Assembly: GCA_022793895.1 (NCBI GenBank)
Contig: JAAWDS010000049.1
Span: 1-54,369, forward strand
Origin: Provencibacterium sp.
GTDB lineage: Bacteria > Bacillota > Clostridia > Oscillospirales > Ruminococcaceae
Length of the DNA: 54,369 nucleotides
Direction: 5' to 3'
Positions 34,847 to 43,238 of this stretch are shown piece after piece. The position numbers and the translations under genes are program-made. Every line of letters starts with the position of its first letter. The stretch's first letter is position 1. The notes beneath the pieces were generated by a model that saw nothing but the letters and a program-made list of their open reading frames with translations, searched no databases and was not told the DNA's origin.

Positions 34847-36463
34847 GTGAAAGCCGTTGAAATTTTCGATTCCACCTTGCGGGACGGCTCCCAAAGCGTT
34901 GGAATCTCCTTCTCGGTCGAGGATAAGCTGCACATTGCGCGCGCGCTTGCGCAGTTGGGCGTGCCTTATATCGAAGCGGGAAACCCCGCATCCAACCCGA
35001 AGGATATGGAATTTTTTTCGCGTGCCGGAGAGCTGGGGCCGCTGGCTGCGCGGCTGGTTGCCTTTGGCTCGACCCGCCGCCGGGGGAACCGGGCCGAGGA
35101 GGATCCGCTCTGCCTGCGGCTGCTGCAAGCGGGGACCGGTTTTGTTTCCATCTTCGGAAAGAGCTCCCGGAGCCAGGCGTCCCGCGTGCTGGGCGTGAGC
35201 CTGGAGGAAAACCTAGAGATGATAACCGATACCGTGCGCTTTTTTTGCAGCCGCGGCCGCCGGGTCTTTTATGATGCTGAACACTTTTTTGACGGCTACC
35301 GCGACGATGCGGCCTACAGCTTAAAAACCCTGAAGGCGGCGCGTGATGCGGGAGCGGAGCGGCTCATCCTCTGCGACACCAACGGGGGCGCCTTCCCGGA
35401 GGAGATTGCCGCCGTTACCCGCGCGGCGGTGGAAATCTTCGGGGCGTGCGTCGGCATCCACTGCCATGACGACATGGGCTGCGCCGTCGCCGGGAGCCTG
35501 GCGGCGGTGGCGGCGGGGGCGGTACAGGTACAGGGGACGCTTTTGGGCTATGGGGAGCGCTGCGGCAACGCCAACCTTTCAGCGGTCATTCCCAGCCTCC
35601 AGCTGAAAAAGGGATTCTCCTGCCTGCCCTCCGGCCAGCTCCGGCGTCTGACCAAGACGGCGCGCTATATTGCGGGGGTCTCCAACTTCATCCTGCCGCC
35701 GCAGATGCCCTACATCGGTTCCAGCGCGTTTGCGCACAAGGGCGGGATGCACATCGACGCCGTTCAGAAATATACCGGGTCCTTTGAGCACATTGATCCC
35801 GCCCTGGTAGGGAACGAGCGCGATCTTCTTTTGTCCGAGCAATCCGGGCGGACGGGGCTGCTGCTCAAGCTCAGCGCGGCGGTTCCCGGCTTGCAGCGCG
35901 ACAGCAGCGAGGCGGCGGAGCTGGTGGAGCTGCTCAAGCAGATGGAATATGAGGGCTACCATTTCGAGTCGGCTACCGCCAGCTTTGAGCTGCTCGTTCT
36001 GCGCAGGCTGGGCCGGATCCAGCCGTTTTATACGGTGGAGCTTTTTAAGATCATCGGCGAGCAGTCCGACAAGACCAGCACCAAGCTCTCCTCCGCCATG
36101 GTGAAGGTGCGCGTTGGGGAGAAAACCGAGATCACCGCCGATGAGGGCGAGGGTCCGGTCAACGCTCTGGACCGGGCCTTGCGCAAGGCGTTGGAAGCCT
36201 TCTATCCGGCGGTCAAGCAAATGCGCCTGACGGATTACAAGGTGCGCGTGATGGAGCCGGAGCACGCCACCGCGGCCAAGGTCCGCGTTTTCATCGAGAG
36301 TGCCGACGGGGAAAGCAGCTGGACGACGGTGGGCGTCTCCACCGACATCATCAACGCCAGCTTCCGCGCGCTGACCGACGCGATTGATTACAAGCTCTAC
36401 CGCGATGCTTCGCTGCGCGGTAAGAAAGAACAGGAGGTAAAACTAGATGCGCCTGCCTTATGA
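34847..36463 (+). CDS. cimA: Citramalate synthase (2-isopropylmalate synthase family)
   Basis: A 538-residue enzyme of the DRE-TIM metallolyase superfamily. The TIGR00977 group condenses pyruvate with acetyl-CoA to (R)-citramalate, the threonine-independent entry to isoleucine. DSTLRDGSQS (catalytic Arg and metal Asp), YDAEHFFDGY, CDTNGG, GIHCHDDMGC (metal His pair) and GYGERCGNANL are visible. The regulatory LeuA-dimer domain (from about 390) ends with MRLTDYKVRV and WTTVGVS. GTG 34847 was chosen because the family begins VKAVEIFDSTLRDG and a purine-rich site lies upstream. The start of the next gene overlaps its end by 17 bp, so they are coupled. Homocitrate or isopropylmalate activity is less likely given family-specific motifs. 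Confidence 0.9.
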   Translation: MKAVEIFDSTLRDGSQSVGISFSVEDKLHIARALAQLGVPYIEAGNPASNPKDMEFFSRAGELGPLAARLVAFGSTRRRGNRAEEDPLCLRLLQAGTGFVSIFGKSSRSQASRVLGVSLEENLEMITDTVRFFCSRGRRVFYDAEHFFDGYRDDAAYSLKTLKAARDAGAERLILCDTNGGAFPEEIAAVTRAAVEIFGACVGIHCHDDMGCAVAGSLAAVAAGAVQVQGTLLGYGERCGNANLSAVIPSLQLKKGFSCLPSGQLRRLTKTARYIAGVSNFILPPQMPYIGSSAFAHKGGMHIDAVQKYTGSFEHIDPALVGNERDLLLSEQSGRTGLLLKLSAAVPGLQRDSSEAAELVELLKQMEYEGYHFESATASFELLVLRRLGRIQPFYTVELFKIIGEQSDKTSTKLSSAMVKVRVGEKTEITADEGEGPVNALDRALRKALEAFYPAVKQMRLTDYKVRVMEPEHATAAKVRVFIESADGESSWTTVGVSTDIINASFRALTDAIDYKLYRDASLRGKKEQEVKLDAPAL

Positions 36464-38060
36464 TCCCTGCCGGCACGCTTATCCCTCCAGCCGTTCGGTG
36501 CAGTATGCGCGCCGCGGCATGGTATGCACCAGCCAGCCGTTGGCCGCAGAAGCGGGGCTGGATATTCTGAAAAAGGGCGGCAACGCTATCGATGCCGCCG
36601 TGGCTGCCGCGGCCTGTTTAACGGTGCTGGAGCCGGTCTCCAACAGCTTGGGCAGCGACTGCTTTGCCATCGTTCACACCGGCGGCCGGCTTTATGGGCT
36701 CAATGGGAGCGGACCCTCCCCGGATGCGCTCACGTTGGAGCGCATCCAGCGGGCGGGGCTGAAGGAGATGCCCTCTAAGGGGTGGCTGCCGGTGATGGTG
36801 CCGGGCGCGCCCTCCGCTTGGGCGGAGCTGAACCGCCGGTTTGGCCGCCTGCCCCTTACGCAGCTTTTGGAGCCTGCCGCCGCCTATGCGGAGGAGGGCT
36901 ATCCGGTTTCCCCTGTGATTGCGCAGCTTTGGGAGAGAGCCTTGAAGGCGGTGGAGGGACAGCTTCAGGCTCCGGTGTTCTCGGAATGGTTCCGCATTTT
37001 TGCACCGGAGGGACATGCGCCGCGGCCCGGAGAGCTCTGGCGTTCCCCCGGCCATGCCCGCACGCTGCGCGAGCTGGGGGAGACCGGCTGTGAATCGCTC
37101 TACCGCGGCCGGCTGGCGCAAATAATAGACGGCTTCTCCCGCCGCACAGGGGGGACGCTGTGCGCCGGGGATCTGGCGGGCTTCCGGGCCGAATGGGTGG
37201 AGCCCATCCATCTCGGCTATCGGGGGTATGACGTTTGGGAGCTGCCTCCCAACGGGCACGGGCTGACCGCGCTGATGGCGCTGCAAATTTTGGAGGGCTT
37301 CCCGCTCTCGGCGCGCGACGATGTGCAGACCATCCACCGGCAGATTGAGGCAATGAAGCTCGCCCTGACCGACGGCATGCGCTACATCGCCGATCCCCGC
37401 TTTATGAAAGCGGAGGTGGAACAGCTTCTTTCCCCCGCCTATGCGGCGCGCCGGCGGGCGGCCATTGGGGAGAGGGCGCTGCTGCCGCAGGCCGGCGATC
37501 CCTTCTGCGGTGGAACGGTCTATCTCTGCACCGCCGACAGCGAGGGGAACATGGTTTCGCTCATCCAGAGCAGCTACCTGGACTTTGGCGCACATGTTGT
37601 TGTGCCGGGTACGGGGATCGCTTTAAACAACCGGGGGAACAACTTCAGCCTGGATCCCCGGCGGGAGAACTGCGCAGGGCCTGCCAAGCGCTCCTACCAC
37701 ACCATCATTCCCGGCTTTTTAACGAAGGATGGGGAGGCGGTCGGGCCGTTCGGCGTCATGGGCTGTTTCATGCAGCCGCAGGGGCATCTACAGGTGGTGA
37801 GCAACCTGGTTGATTTCCACCTGAACCCGCAGGAGGCGCTTGACGCTCCGCGCTGGCAGTGGGTGAAGGGCCGCGAGATTATGGTGGAGCCGGGCTTTCC
37901 GCGCCTTATCGCCCAGCAGCTGGCCGACCGCGGGCACGAGGTGCAGATTTCGTCCGATTCGCTTTCGTTCGGACGGGGACAGCTCATCCTGCGGGAAGAA
38001 AACGGCGTGCTGGCCGGAGCGACCGAGCCGCGCGCCGACGGTACTGTTGCGGCCTGGTAG
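36447..38060 (+). CDS. Gamma-glutamyltransferase-like Ntn hydrolase, cytoplasmic
   Basis: A 537-residue member of the gamma-glutamyltranspeptidase family, made as a precursor that self-cleaves before a Thr nucleophile. That residue is T357 in CGGTVYLCTADSEGN. The large-subunit start GGNAIDAAVAAAACLTVLEP is typical, as are GHGLTALMALQILEG and the small-subunit GPFGVMGCFMQPQGHLQV segment. Unlike secreted GGT it has no signal peptide, like YwrD-type proteins, so it acts inside the cell. AGGAGG (36431-36436) precedes ATG 36447 within the end of the citramalate synthase gene. Glutathione or gamma-glutamyl hydrolysis is the family role; the substrate here is uncertain, and an acylase function is possible. 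Confidence 0.88.
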   Translation: MRLPYDPCRHAYPSSRSVQYARRGMVCTSQPLAAEAGLDILKKGGNAIDAAVAAAACLTVLEPVSNSLGSDCFAIVHTGGRLYGLNGSGPSPDALTLERIQRAGLKEMPSKGWLPVMVPGAPSAWAELNRRFGRLPLTQLLEPAAAYAEEGYPVSPVIAQLWERALKAVEGQLQAPVFSEWFRIFAPEGHAPRPGELWRSPGHARTLRELGETGCESLYRGRLAQIIDGFSRRTGGTLCAGDLAGFRAEWVEPIHLGYRGYDVWELPPNGHGLTALMALQILEGFPLSARDDVQTIHRQIEAMKLALTDGMRYIADPRFMKAEVEQLLSPAYAARRRAAIGERALLPQAGDPFCGGTVYLCTADSEGNMVSLIQSSYLDFGAHVVVPGTGIALNNRGNNFSLDPRRENCAGPAKRSYHTIIPGFLTKDGEAVGPFGVMGCFMQPQGHLQVVSNLVDFHLNPQEALDAPRWQWVKGREIMVEPGFPRLIAQQLADRGHEVQISSDSLSFGRGQLILREENGVLAGATEPRADGTVAAW

Positions 38061-38102
38061 CCGGTCCGCTTGCGAGACAAACGTTCAAGGAGGGAAAGGC
38101 AG

Positions 38103-39812
38103 ATGAATAGAAAAGGGAATCTGGCAGCCGCCGTCGGCCTGCTCATTGTTCTCACGGGCGGGATCGTTTTCGCTATCCTATCTCGAAACTCCCTTTTGGG
38201 GGAGAACTGGGAGTTCCCGGTTCCGCCGCCATCCGCGCCGGAGGAACAGGCTGTCGAAGAGCAGGCCGTTATCCTGCTGGATGGGGATCGCGTTTCGGTA
38301 TCCGGGGCCGGAGCAAGCGTTTCCGAGGAGGTGCTCACCATCCACCGGGGCGGCGCTTACTCGATCAGCGGGCTCTGGGAGAAGGGACGGATTGTGGTGG
38401 ATGCGGGGGATAAGGATACGGTGATCCTCTCGCTGCGCGGAGTGAAAATTTCCCACCCCTCCGAAGCGGTCATTCAGGTGGAAAATGCGGGCCATACCCG
38501 TCTGGTGTTGGAGGGGGATACGCTCAACCGGCTGCAAAGCGGGGAGGAACGCGCGCTCCCTGCCGCCGGAGAGGGAGACGCTTCGGGCGCCGCCGTCTAT
38601 GCCAAGGGGGATCTCTCCATCACCGGCAGCGGCGTTCTTCAGGTGCTGGGCTATCTCAACAACGGCATTCACACCGCCCGCCGCTTGACGGTGGAGAGCG
38701 GGGAGCTGAATGTTGTTGCCGCGAACAACGCCTTGAAGGGGAAGGAGTCGGTAACGGTGAGCGGAGGCTCCCTTTCCCTGCTTGCCGGCGGGGACGGCAT
38801 TCAATCGGATGGGACAGAGAAAGAGGACTGGGGCGCCGTCTCCATCTCGGACGGGAATTTTGTGATTCAGAGCGGCGGAGATGGGATTCAGGCGGAAACG
38901 CGTTTGGAAATCACCGGCGGCGTTTTTGCCATTACGGCGGGCGGAGAGGGAATAGCCCCCCTCATCTCCAGCGGGGAGGCCGGCCGGGATCGGGAGGGGC
39001 TTCCCAGCGCCAAGGGGTTAAAGAGCGGCGGCGAAATCCGGATTTCGGAGGGCTCCCTCGGCATCGACAGCCTGGAGGATGCGCTGCATGCCGGGGACGA
39101 TCTGCGCATTTTGGGCGGCTCCTTTACCATCAACACGGCGGATAAAGGGGTGCACGCGGGAAGCCAGCTGATCGTAGGCGGCGGGGCTCTGCGCATTGCC
39201 CGCTCCTATGAAGGGCTGGAGGGCGGCCAGGTCGCGATTAACGGCGGAGAGCTCTCCATCGTCTCCACCGAGGACGGCATCAACGCTTCGGGAGGCCCGA
39301 GCGGGAATGGAGCCGGAAAATTGCCGGCCCTGCGGATTACCGGAGGGGAAGTAACGGTCAACGCCGGCGGCGACGGTCTGGATTCCAACGGCGACCTCTT
39401 TATCGAGGGCGGCCTGGTTATCCTGGACGGGCCGGAAGGGGAGAAGGATCGGGCGATTGACTTTGGAAAGGAAAACGGCGGCGTCTGCAAGATCAGCGGC
39501 GGCATCCTTCTAGCGCTGGACGGATCCGCCTCGATGGCGGATCTGGATCCCTGCTTCTCCCAGCGCTTCCTGCGCCGCAGCTTCCCTTCTCCCATCCCGG
39601 CGGGGAGCGCCGTCCGTATTCTGGATGGAGCGGGGCAGCCTTTGCTGGAATACACCTCGTCCAAGCCGGTCTCCTCGGTGGCCTTCTCCTCTCCGGAGCT
39701 GGTTTTCTGGGAAAGCTACCAGGTAACGGCCGGGGATCAAACGGCGGTTGTGGAGACCGTCGCCCCTGCCTCCTCCGGACGGTGGTTCCCGTGGAGGCTT
39801 CCCTGGGAGTAA
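38103..39812 (+). CDS. DUF4353 (Cthe_2159-like) carbohydrate-binding surface protein
   Basis: A 569-residue protein with an N-terminal hydrophobic helix (GNLAAAVGLLIVLTGGIVFAI, residues 5-25), an acidic linker and a long right-handed beta-helix built of about 20 repeats with GGxxxI, GDGI or NNGI turns (for example LNNGIHTA, GGDGIQSD, GGDGLDSN). This is the plan of DUF4353 proteins; Cthe_2159 binds cellulose and polygalacturonic acid with calcium held by Asp-rich turns. It should be tethered to the outside of the membrane. GGAGGGAAAGG precedes ATG 38103. It is third in the operon after citramalate synthase and the GGT-like gene, although its role looks unrelated. Export by this segment as signal anchor is inference. 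Confidence 0.85.
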   Translation: MNRKGNLAAAVGLLIVLTGGIVFAILSRNSLLGENWEFPVPPPSAPEEQAVEEQAVILLDGDRVSVSGAGASVSEEVLTIHRGGAYSISGLWEKGRIVVDAGDKDTVILSLRGVKISHPSEAVIQVENAGHTRLVLEGDTLNRLQSGEERALPAAGEGDASGAAVYAKGDLSITGSGVLQVLGYLNNGIHTARRLTVESGELNVVAANNALKGKESVTVSGGSLSLLAGGDGIQSDGTEKEDWGAVSISDGNFVIQSGGDGIQAETRLEITGGVFAITAGGEGIAPLISSGEAGRDREGLPSAKGLKSGGEIRISEGSLGIDSLEDALHAGDDLRILGGSFTINTADKGVHAGSQLIVGGGALRIARSYEGLEGGQVAINGGELSIVSTEDGINASGGPSGNGAGKLPALRITGGEVTVNAGGDGLDSNGDLFIEGGLVILDGPEGEKDRAIDFGKENGGVCKISGGILLALDGSASMADLDPCFSQRFLRRSFPSPIPAGSAVRILDGAGQPLLEYTSSKPVSSVAFSSPELVFWESYQVTAGDQTAVVETVAPASSGRWFPWRLPWE

Positions 39813-39890
39813 AAAAGCCCATCGTTTATCCAATATTTTCCTTAGTTGTTACCAACGCATGTAGAAACTGTGAATCCATTCATCCTTTGA

Positions 39891-39919
39891 TTGACGGGCG
39901 GGGGAGGCTATAGTACAAT
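39891..39919 (+). promoter_or_regulatory. Promoter of Crp/Fnr regulator gene
   Basis: TTGACG (39891-39896), 17 bp, TACAAT (39914-39919). An inverted repeat GTTG-TTAC-CAAC (39845-39856) lies about 35 bp upstream. Confidence 0.75.
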
Positions 39920-39943
39920 AAACCCTGGAGGAAAGCCCAAAAG

Positions 39944-40675
39944 TTGGCTGAATGGAGGGAAAACGTCTTGCCGCCCGTCAATCAAACAGAACTACAGTCT
40001 TTGATCTGCTTTTTTCAAAACACTTACTTACTGGAAGGATTGGACAACGATATGCTCTACCGCCTCGCTAAGAGTGCGGAGCGGCGCCTCTGCCAACCCT
40101 ATGAAATCATCTGTAGGCGAAACGATTATGCCGCCAGCTTCCACTTTGTTGAACAGGGAAGTATTGCGGCCTTTTCGGTGGATCGCACCAGCTTCCAGGG
40201 CCTGGCCCGGCTCTATGGGCCAGGAGACGGATTCTGCGTGCTGGACGCCCTGATCGGCGACGCCTACACCTCAACGGCGGTGGCCGCCGAGAGCAGCTCG
40301 CTCATCGTGTTCCCGGCGGATCTGTTCCGGCGGGCGATGGAAACGCCCGGCTGCCGGCAGGTTTTGCTGCGTTCCCTGCGCGCCCATCTGCTGGCCCCGC
40401 AGGAGCCGAACCGGATTCACCTGAGCATGAGCGCGGAGCAGCGGCTGGCCTACATTCTGCTGCTCCTGCAAACCGGTTCGCTGGGGATGCGGTATGTCCG
40501 CATTACTCAGGAGGATCTTGCCGTTACCTGCGGCATCGCCCGGCAAACGGCTTCGCGCATTCTGGGCGAGTGGAAGGGACAGAGCTACATTGACACCTTT
40601 CGCGGAAAGATCACCATCTGCAACCCGCATGCTCTCGCCGCTATTCTGGTAAACAGCATGCAGGAGAGTAAATAA
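39944..40675 (+). CDS. Crp/Fnr family transcriptional regulator
   Basis: A 243-residue regulator with an N-terminal cyclic-nucleotide-binding-like domain (about 35-150, with EIICRRNDYAASFHFVEQGSIAAF content) and a C-terminal winged helix (about 165-235; ITQEDLAVTCGIARQTASRIL is the HTH). No Fnr-type cluster of four cysteines is seen, so an oxygen-sensing Fe-S cluster is unlikely; the ligand is unknown. There is no ATG. TTG 39944 has GGAGG 12 nt upstream at the very 5' end of the predicted mRNA. TTG 39968 has GGAGG (39954-39958) 9 nt upstream and may be the true start, giving 235 residues. It is monocistronic, with its own promoter and terminator. Confidence 0.88.
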   Translation: MAEWRENVLPPVNQTELQSLICFFQNTYLLEGLDNDMLYRLAKSAERRLCQPYEIICRRNDYAASFHFVEQGSIAAFSVDRTSFQGLARLYGPGDGFCVLDALIGDAYTSTAVAAESSSLIVFPADLFRRAMETPGCRQVLLRSLRAHLLAPQEPNRIHLSMSAEQRLAYILLLLQTGSLGMRYVRITQEDLAVTCGIARQTASRILGEWKGQSYIDTFRGKITICNPHALAAILVNSMQESK

Positions 40676-40726
40676 GAAGGGGATGTACCTGAAAAAAGAG
40701 GCTTACGGTCTGTAGAAAATTTCCCA

Positions 40727-40775
40727 AAAAGAACATGGGTTTGCCCGCATGATGCAGGCAAACCCATGTTCTTTT
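40727..40775. terminator. Bidirectional terminator, 19-bp perfect stem
   Basis: AAAAGAACATGGGTTTGCC (40727-40745) and its exact reverse complement (40757-40775), loop 11 nt, with A-run and T-run on opposite sides. It lies between the convergent regulator and aminopeptidase genes. Confidence 0.9.
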
Positions 40776-40838
40776 GTGCTTTTACTATCCGGGATAGATG
40801 GGAGCTGTAAAAACGCGACTCCGGTACGCAGGAAGCAG

Positions 40839-40859
40839 AAAAAACGCTCTGCGTTTTTT
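40839..40859 (-). terminator. Terminator overlapping aminopeptidase stop
   Basis: AAAAAACGC-TCT-GCGTTTTTT palindrome. On the minus strand its 5' arm includes the aminopeptidase stop codon and a T-run follows, so termination would be coupled tightly to the end of translation. Confidence 0.6.
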
Positions 40860-42171
40860 AATCCCTGGATAGAAGATAGGTTCCGTCCCCCTCGATGCGC
40901 AGGCTGGTCTCATAAAAAGCCTTCGCTGCTTGCACCAGATAGGCCACGTCCGCCGTCCCGGCGGTTTCAAAGCAGGAGTGCATGGCGAGCTGCGCCAATC
41001 CAATGTCCACCGTGTGCAGCGAGACATGCGTATTAGCGATATTTCCCAGCGTAGAGCCGCCCGGCATGTCCGAACGGTTGGCGTAGGCCTGGGTAGGCAC
41101 TCCCGCCCGCCGGCAGATCTCCCGGAAGAGGGCGGAGGAAACCCCGTCGCTGGTATAGCGCTGGTTGGCGTTGAATTTCACGACAATGCCGCCGTTCATC
41201 ACCACCTGATTTTCCGGGTCGGAGAGTTCGGGGTGGTTGGGATGGACCGCATGGGCGTTGTCTGCCGAGAGCATGAGGCTGGAAGCGGCGGCGGCCCGCA
41301 GCTCCTGCGCGCTCATGCCCAGCGCTTCGGCCAGGCGGGTCAGAACGTCGGAGAGAAAGCTCGAATCCGCTCCCTGCCGGGTGGCGCTTCCCACCTCTTC
41401 GTTGTCGAACAGGCAGTAGACCGGGCAGGCGTCGAAGCTCCCGGCCTGCAAAAAGCCCTCCAGCGTCCCAAAGGCGCACTCCAAATCGTCCAGCCGGGGC
41501 GCAAGCACAAATTCATCCTGAAGCCCGGCAACGCGGCCCGGTTCCCGGAGATAGAGCGTTAGGTCGCTGCCGGCGATCGCCTCCGGTTCGGCGTCCGCCG
41601 CCCCGGCCAACAGCCTTTTCAGCATCCCCTTCGCCTCCGGGCCGCCTAAGAGGGGGATGAGATCCTGCTGCGGCGCGAAGCTGTAGCCGTCGTTGAGCTT
41701 GCGGTTCATGTGGATAGCGACGTTGGGGATCACCGCCACATCCTTATCCAGCGCGACCAGCCGGGTCTCCAGCTTATTTCCCCGGCGCACCAGCAGCCGC
41801 CCCGCTACCGAAAGCGGGCGGTCGAACCAGGGGGCGTAGAGCATGCCGCCATAGCGCTCCACATTCAGGCGGGTATAGGCGGGAGAGGCAAGCTCGTAGT
41901 TTTCCTTGAGCTTAAAGGTGGGGGAATCGCTGTGGCTGGCGGTCAGCAGAAAGGAGCGGGGTTTCCCCTCCTCCGGCAGCCGGAAGGCGATGCAGGAGGA
42001 GAGGTTGCGCGTTACATAATAGCATCCTCCCGGTTCGAGCTTCCAAAGCTCCGCTTCTGGAAGCGGCTGAAAGCCCTGCGCCCGCAGCCGGCGGCAAACG
42101 TTGTCTACCGCATGGAACGGGCTGGGGGAGCGTTCGATAAATTGAAGCAATTCTGAGATATAGGGCGTCAT
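40858..42171 (-). CDS. apeB: M18 family aminopeptidase
   Basis: A 437-residue dinuclear zinc aminopeptidase (aspartyl aminopeptidase family), cytoplasmic, that removes N-terminal residues from peptides. Metal and catalytic positions are visible: LLTASHSDSPTFK (His, Asp), ALAPRLDDL-type Asp region, FDNEEVGSAT (Glu-Glu), MLSADNAHAVHPNH (Asp) and the late LAMHSCFET His. The length and the two-domain plan with a central dimerisation insert match M18. GGAAGGA precedes the ATG. It has its own promoter. M18 enzymes prefer acidic or neutral N-termini, but specificity is not readable here. Confidence 0.94.
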   Translation of the reverse strand: MTPYISELLQFIERSPSPFHAVDNVCRRLRAQGFQPLPEAELWKLEPGGCYYVTRNLSSCIAFRLPEEGKPRSFLLTASHSDSPTFKLKENYELASPAYTRLNVERYGGMLYAPWFDRPLSVAGRLLVRRGNKLETRLVALDKDVAVIPNVAIHMNRKLNDGYSFAPQQDLIPLLGGPEAKGMLKRLLAGAADAEPEAIAGSDLTLYLREPGRVAGLQDEFVLAPRLDDLECAFGTLEGFLQAGSFDACPVYCLFDNEEVGSATRQGADSSFLSDVLTRLAEALGMSAQELRAAAASSLMLSADNAHAVHPNHPELSDPENQVVMNGGIVVKFNANQRYTSDGVSSALFREICRRAGVPTQAYANRSDMPGGSTLGNIANTHVSLHTVDIGLAQLAMHSCFETAGTADVAYLVQAAKAFYETSLRIEGDGTYLLSRD

Positions 42172-42262
42172 AGAGAACCAATCCTTCCCTTTTTAGGCAT
42201 CCGTTTTCGTCCAGGCGGGTCCCTTCTTTCCGGCGAAAGGAGCGGCCCGTCCTGCCGCTTCG

Positions 42263-42291
42263 ATTATAGCCCGGCTCCCCGGAGAAGTCAA
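42263..42291 (-). promoter_or_regulatory. Promoter of M18 aminopeptidase gene (minus strand)
   Basis: On the minus strand: TTGACT (42286-42291), 17 bp, perfect TATAAT (42263-42268). It is back-to-back with the plus-strand promoter at 42330. Confidence 0.8.
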
Positions 42292-42329
42292 CCGCTTGGG
42301 GCTTTGCAGGGAAAAGGCGCGTCCGGCCC

Positions 42330-42358
42330 TTGCGCCTGCCCGGGGGATGCGCTATAAT
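42330..42358 (+). promoter_or_regulatory. Promoter of HAD-IA hydrolase gene
   Basis: TTGCGC (42330-42335), 17 bp, perfect TATAAT (42353-42358). The leader is about 130 nt and shows only weak GC-rich stems. With the opposite promoter it accounts for the 322-bp divergent gap. Confidence 0.65.
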
Positions 42359-42493
42359 AGCATTGACAAAACGGCCTTGTATGAAGCCCGGAACGGATCC
42401 TGGGAAATGTTGGGGATCTGCCCGTACCGATCCGGGGGCGGCCCGGCTCCCCTCTGCCTGTGGAGCGGGTTCATCAGGGAAAGGGGAGTTCTC

Positions 42494-43099
42494 ATGCTTA
42501 CAAACGTCGTATTCGATATCGGGAATGTGCTTTTGGAATATAACCCCCGCCGGTTGCTGGCGCGGCTTTGCAGCGATACGGCCGCGCAGGATGCGGTGAT
42601 GGCGGCGCTGTTTGATTCACCTGAATGGGTGCGCAGCGACGAGGGGACCATTACGCAGCAGGAGCTGTTGGAAACGGCGCTCGCCCGCGTTCCGCAATAT
42701 GAGGATCTGCTGCGCCGGGCCTTCTGCGATTGGCTGGGTGATATGACCCCCATCGCTGGGATGGAGGAGCTGGTCCGGCAGCTTAGGGAGCGGGGGCTGC
42801 GCCTCTATCTGCTCTCCAACTTTGGGGTGCGGTTTTATGAAATCGGCGACCGCCTCCCCATCCTGAACCAGATGCAGGGGCGGATCATCTCCTGCGATTG
42901 GAAGCTGCTCAAGCCGCAGCGGGCGATCTATGAGCTGCTGCTGCGCCGCTTCCAGCTCGCGCCGGAGCAGACGCTGTTTATCGACGACCGTCCGGAAAAC
43001 GTGGAAGGCGCTATCCGGGTGGGGATGCGCGCTTGGCCGTTTACCGGCGCAGAGGATTTGCGCGCCCGTTTAAGGCGCGAGGGTTTGCTTCCCGGATAG
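42494..43099 (+). CDS. HAD superfamily hydrolase, subfamily IA variant 3
   Basis: A 201-residue phosphatase-like protein. Motif I is FDIGNVLLE with nucleophile D8; the second Asp of the usual DxDGT is replaced by Gly-Asn, as in the YihX/epoxide-hydrolase-like subgroup. Motif II is LLSNF, motif III the Lys of LLKPQRAIYE, and motif IV FIDDRPENVEGA. YihX-type members hydrolyse alpha-D-glucose-1-phosphate. The start at ATG 42494 follows AAAGGGGAG; an in-frame ATG at 42296 lies upstream of the promoter. A 139-bp gap leads to the deacetylase gene, perhaps in the same transcript. The substrate is not proven. Confidence 0.9.
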   Translation: MLTNVVFDIGNVLLEYNPRRLLARLCSDTAAQDAVMAALFDSPEWVRSDEGTITQQELLETALARVPQYEDLLRRAFCDWLGDMTPIAGMEELVRQLRERGLRLYLLSNFGVRFYEIGDRLPILNQMQGRIISCDWKLLKPQRAIYELLLRRFQLAPEQTLFIDDRPENVEGAIRVGMRAWPFTGAEDLRARLRREGLLPG

Positions 43100-43238
43100 G
43101 CGCGCCGGAGCGAAGCTGTCCTTTAAAGACGGTTTGGAGACGCAGGGCGGTTCTCCTGAATATCGCGATAGTCCATAGAAGGCTTACCCAAGCGGGCTTC
43201 CCGCCCGGCCGGCTCTCAAGAAAGGAAAGGCGATCCGA

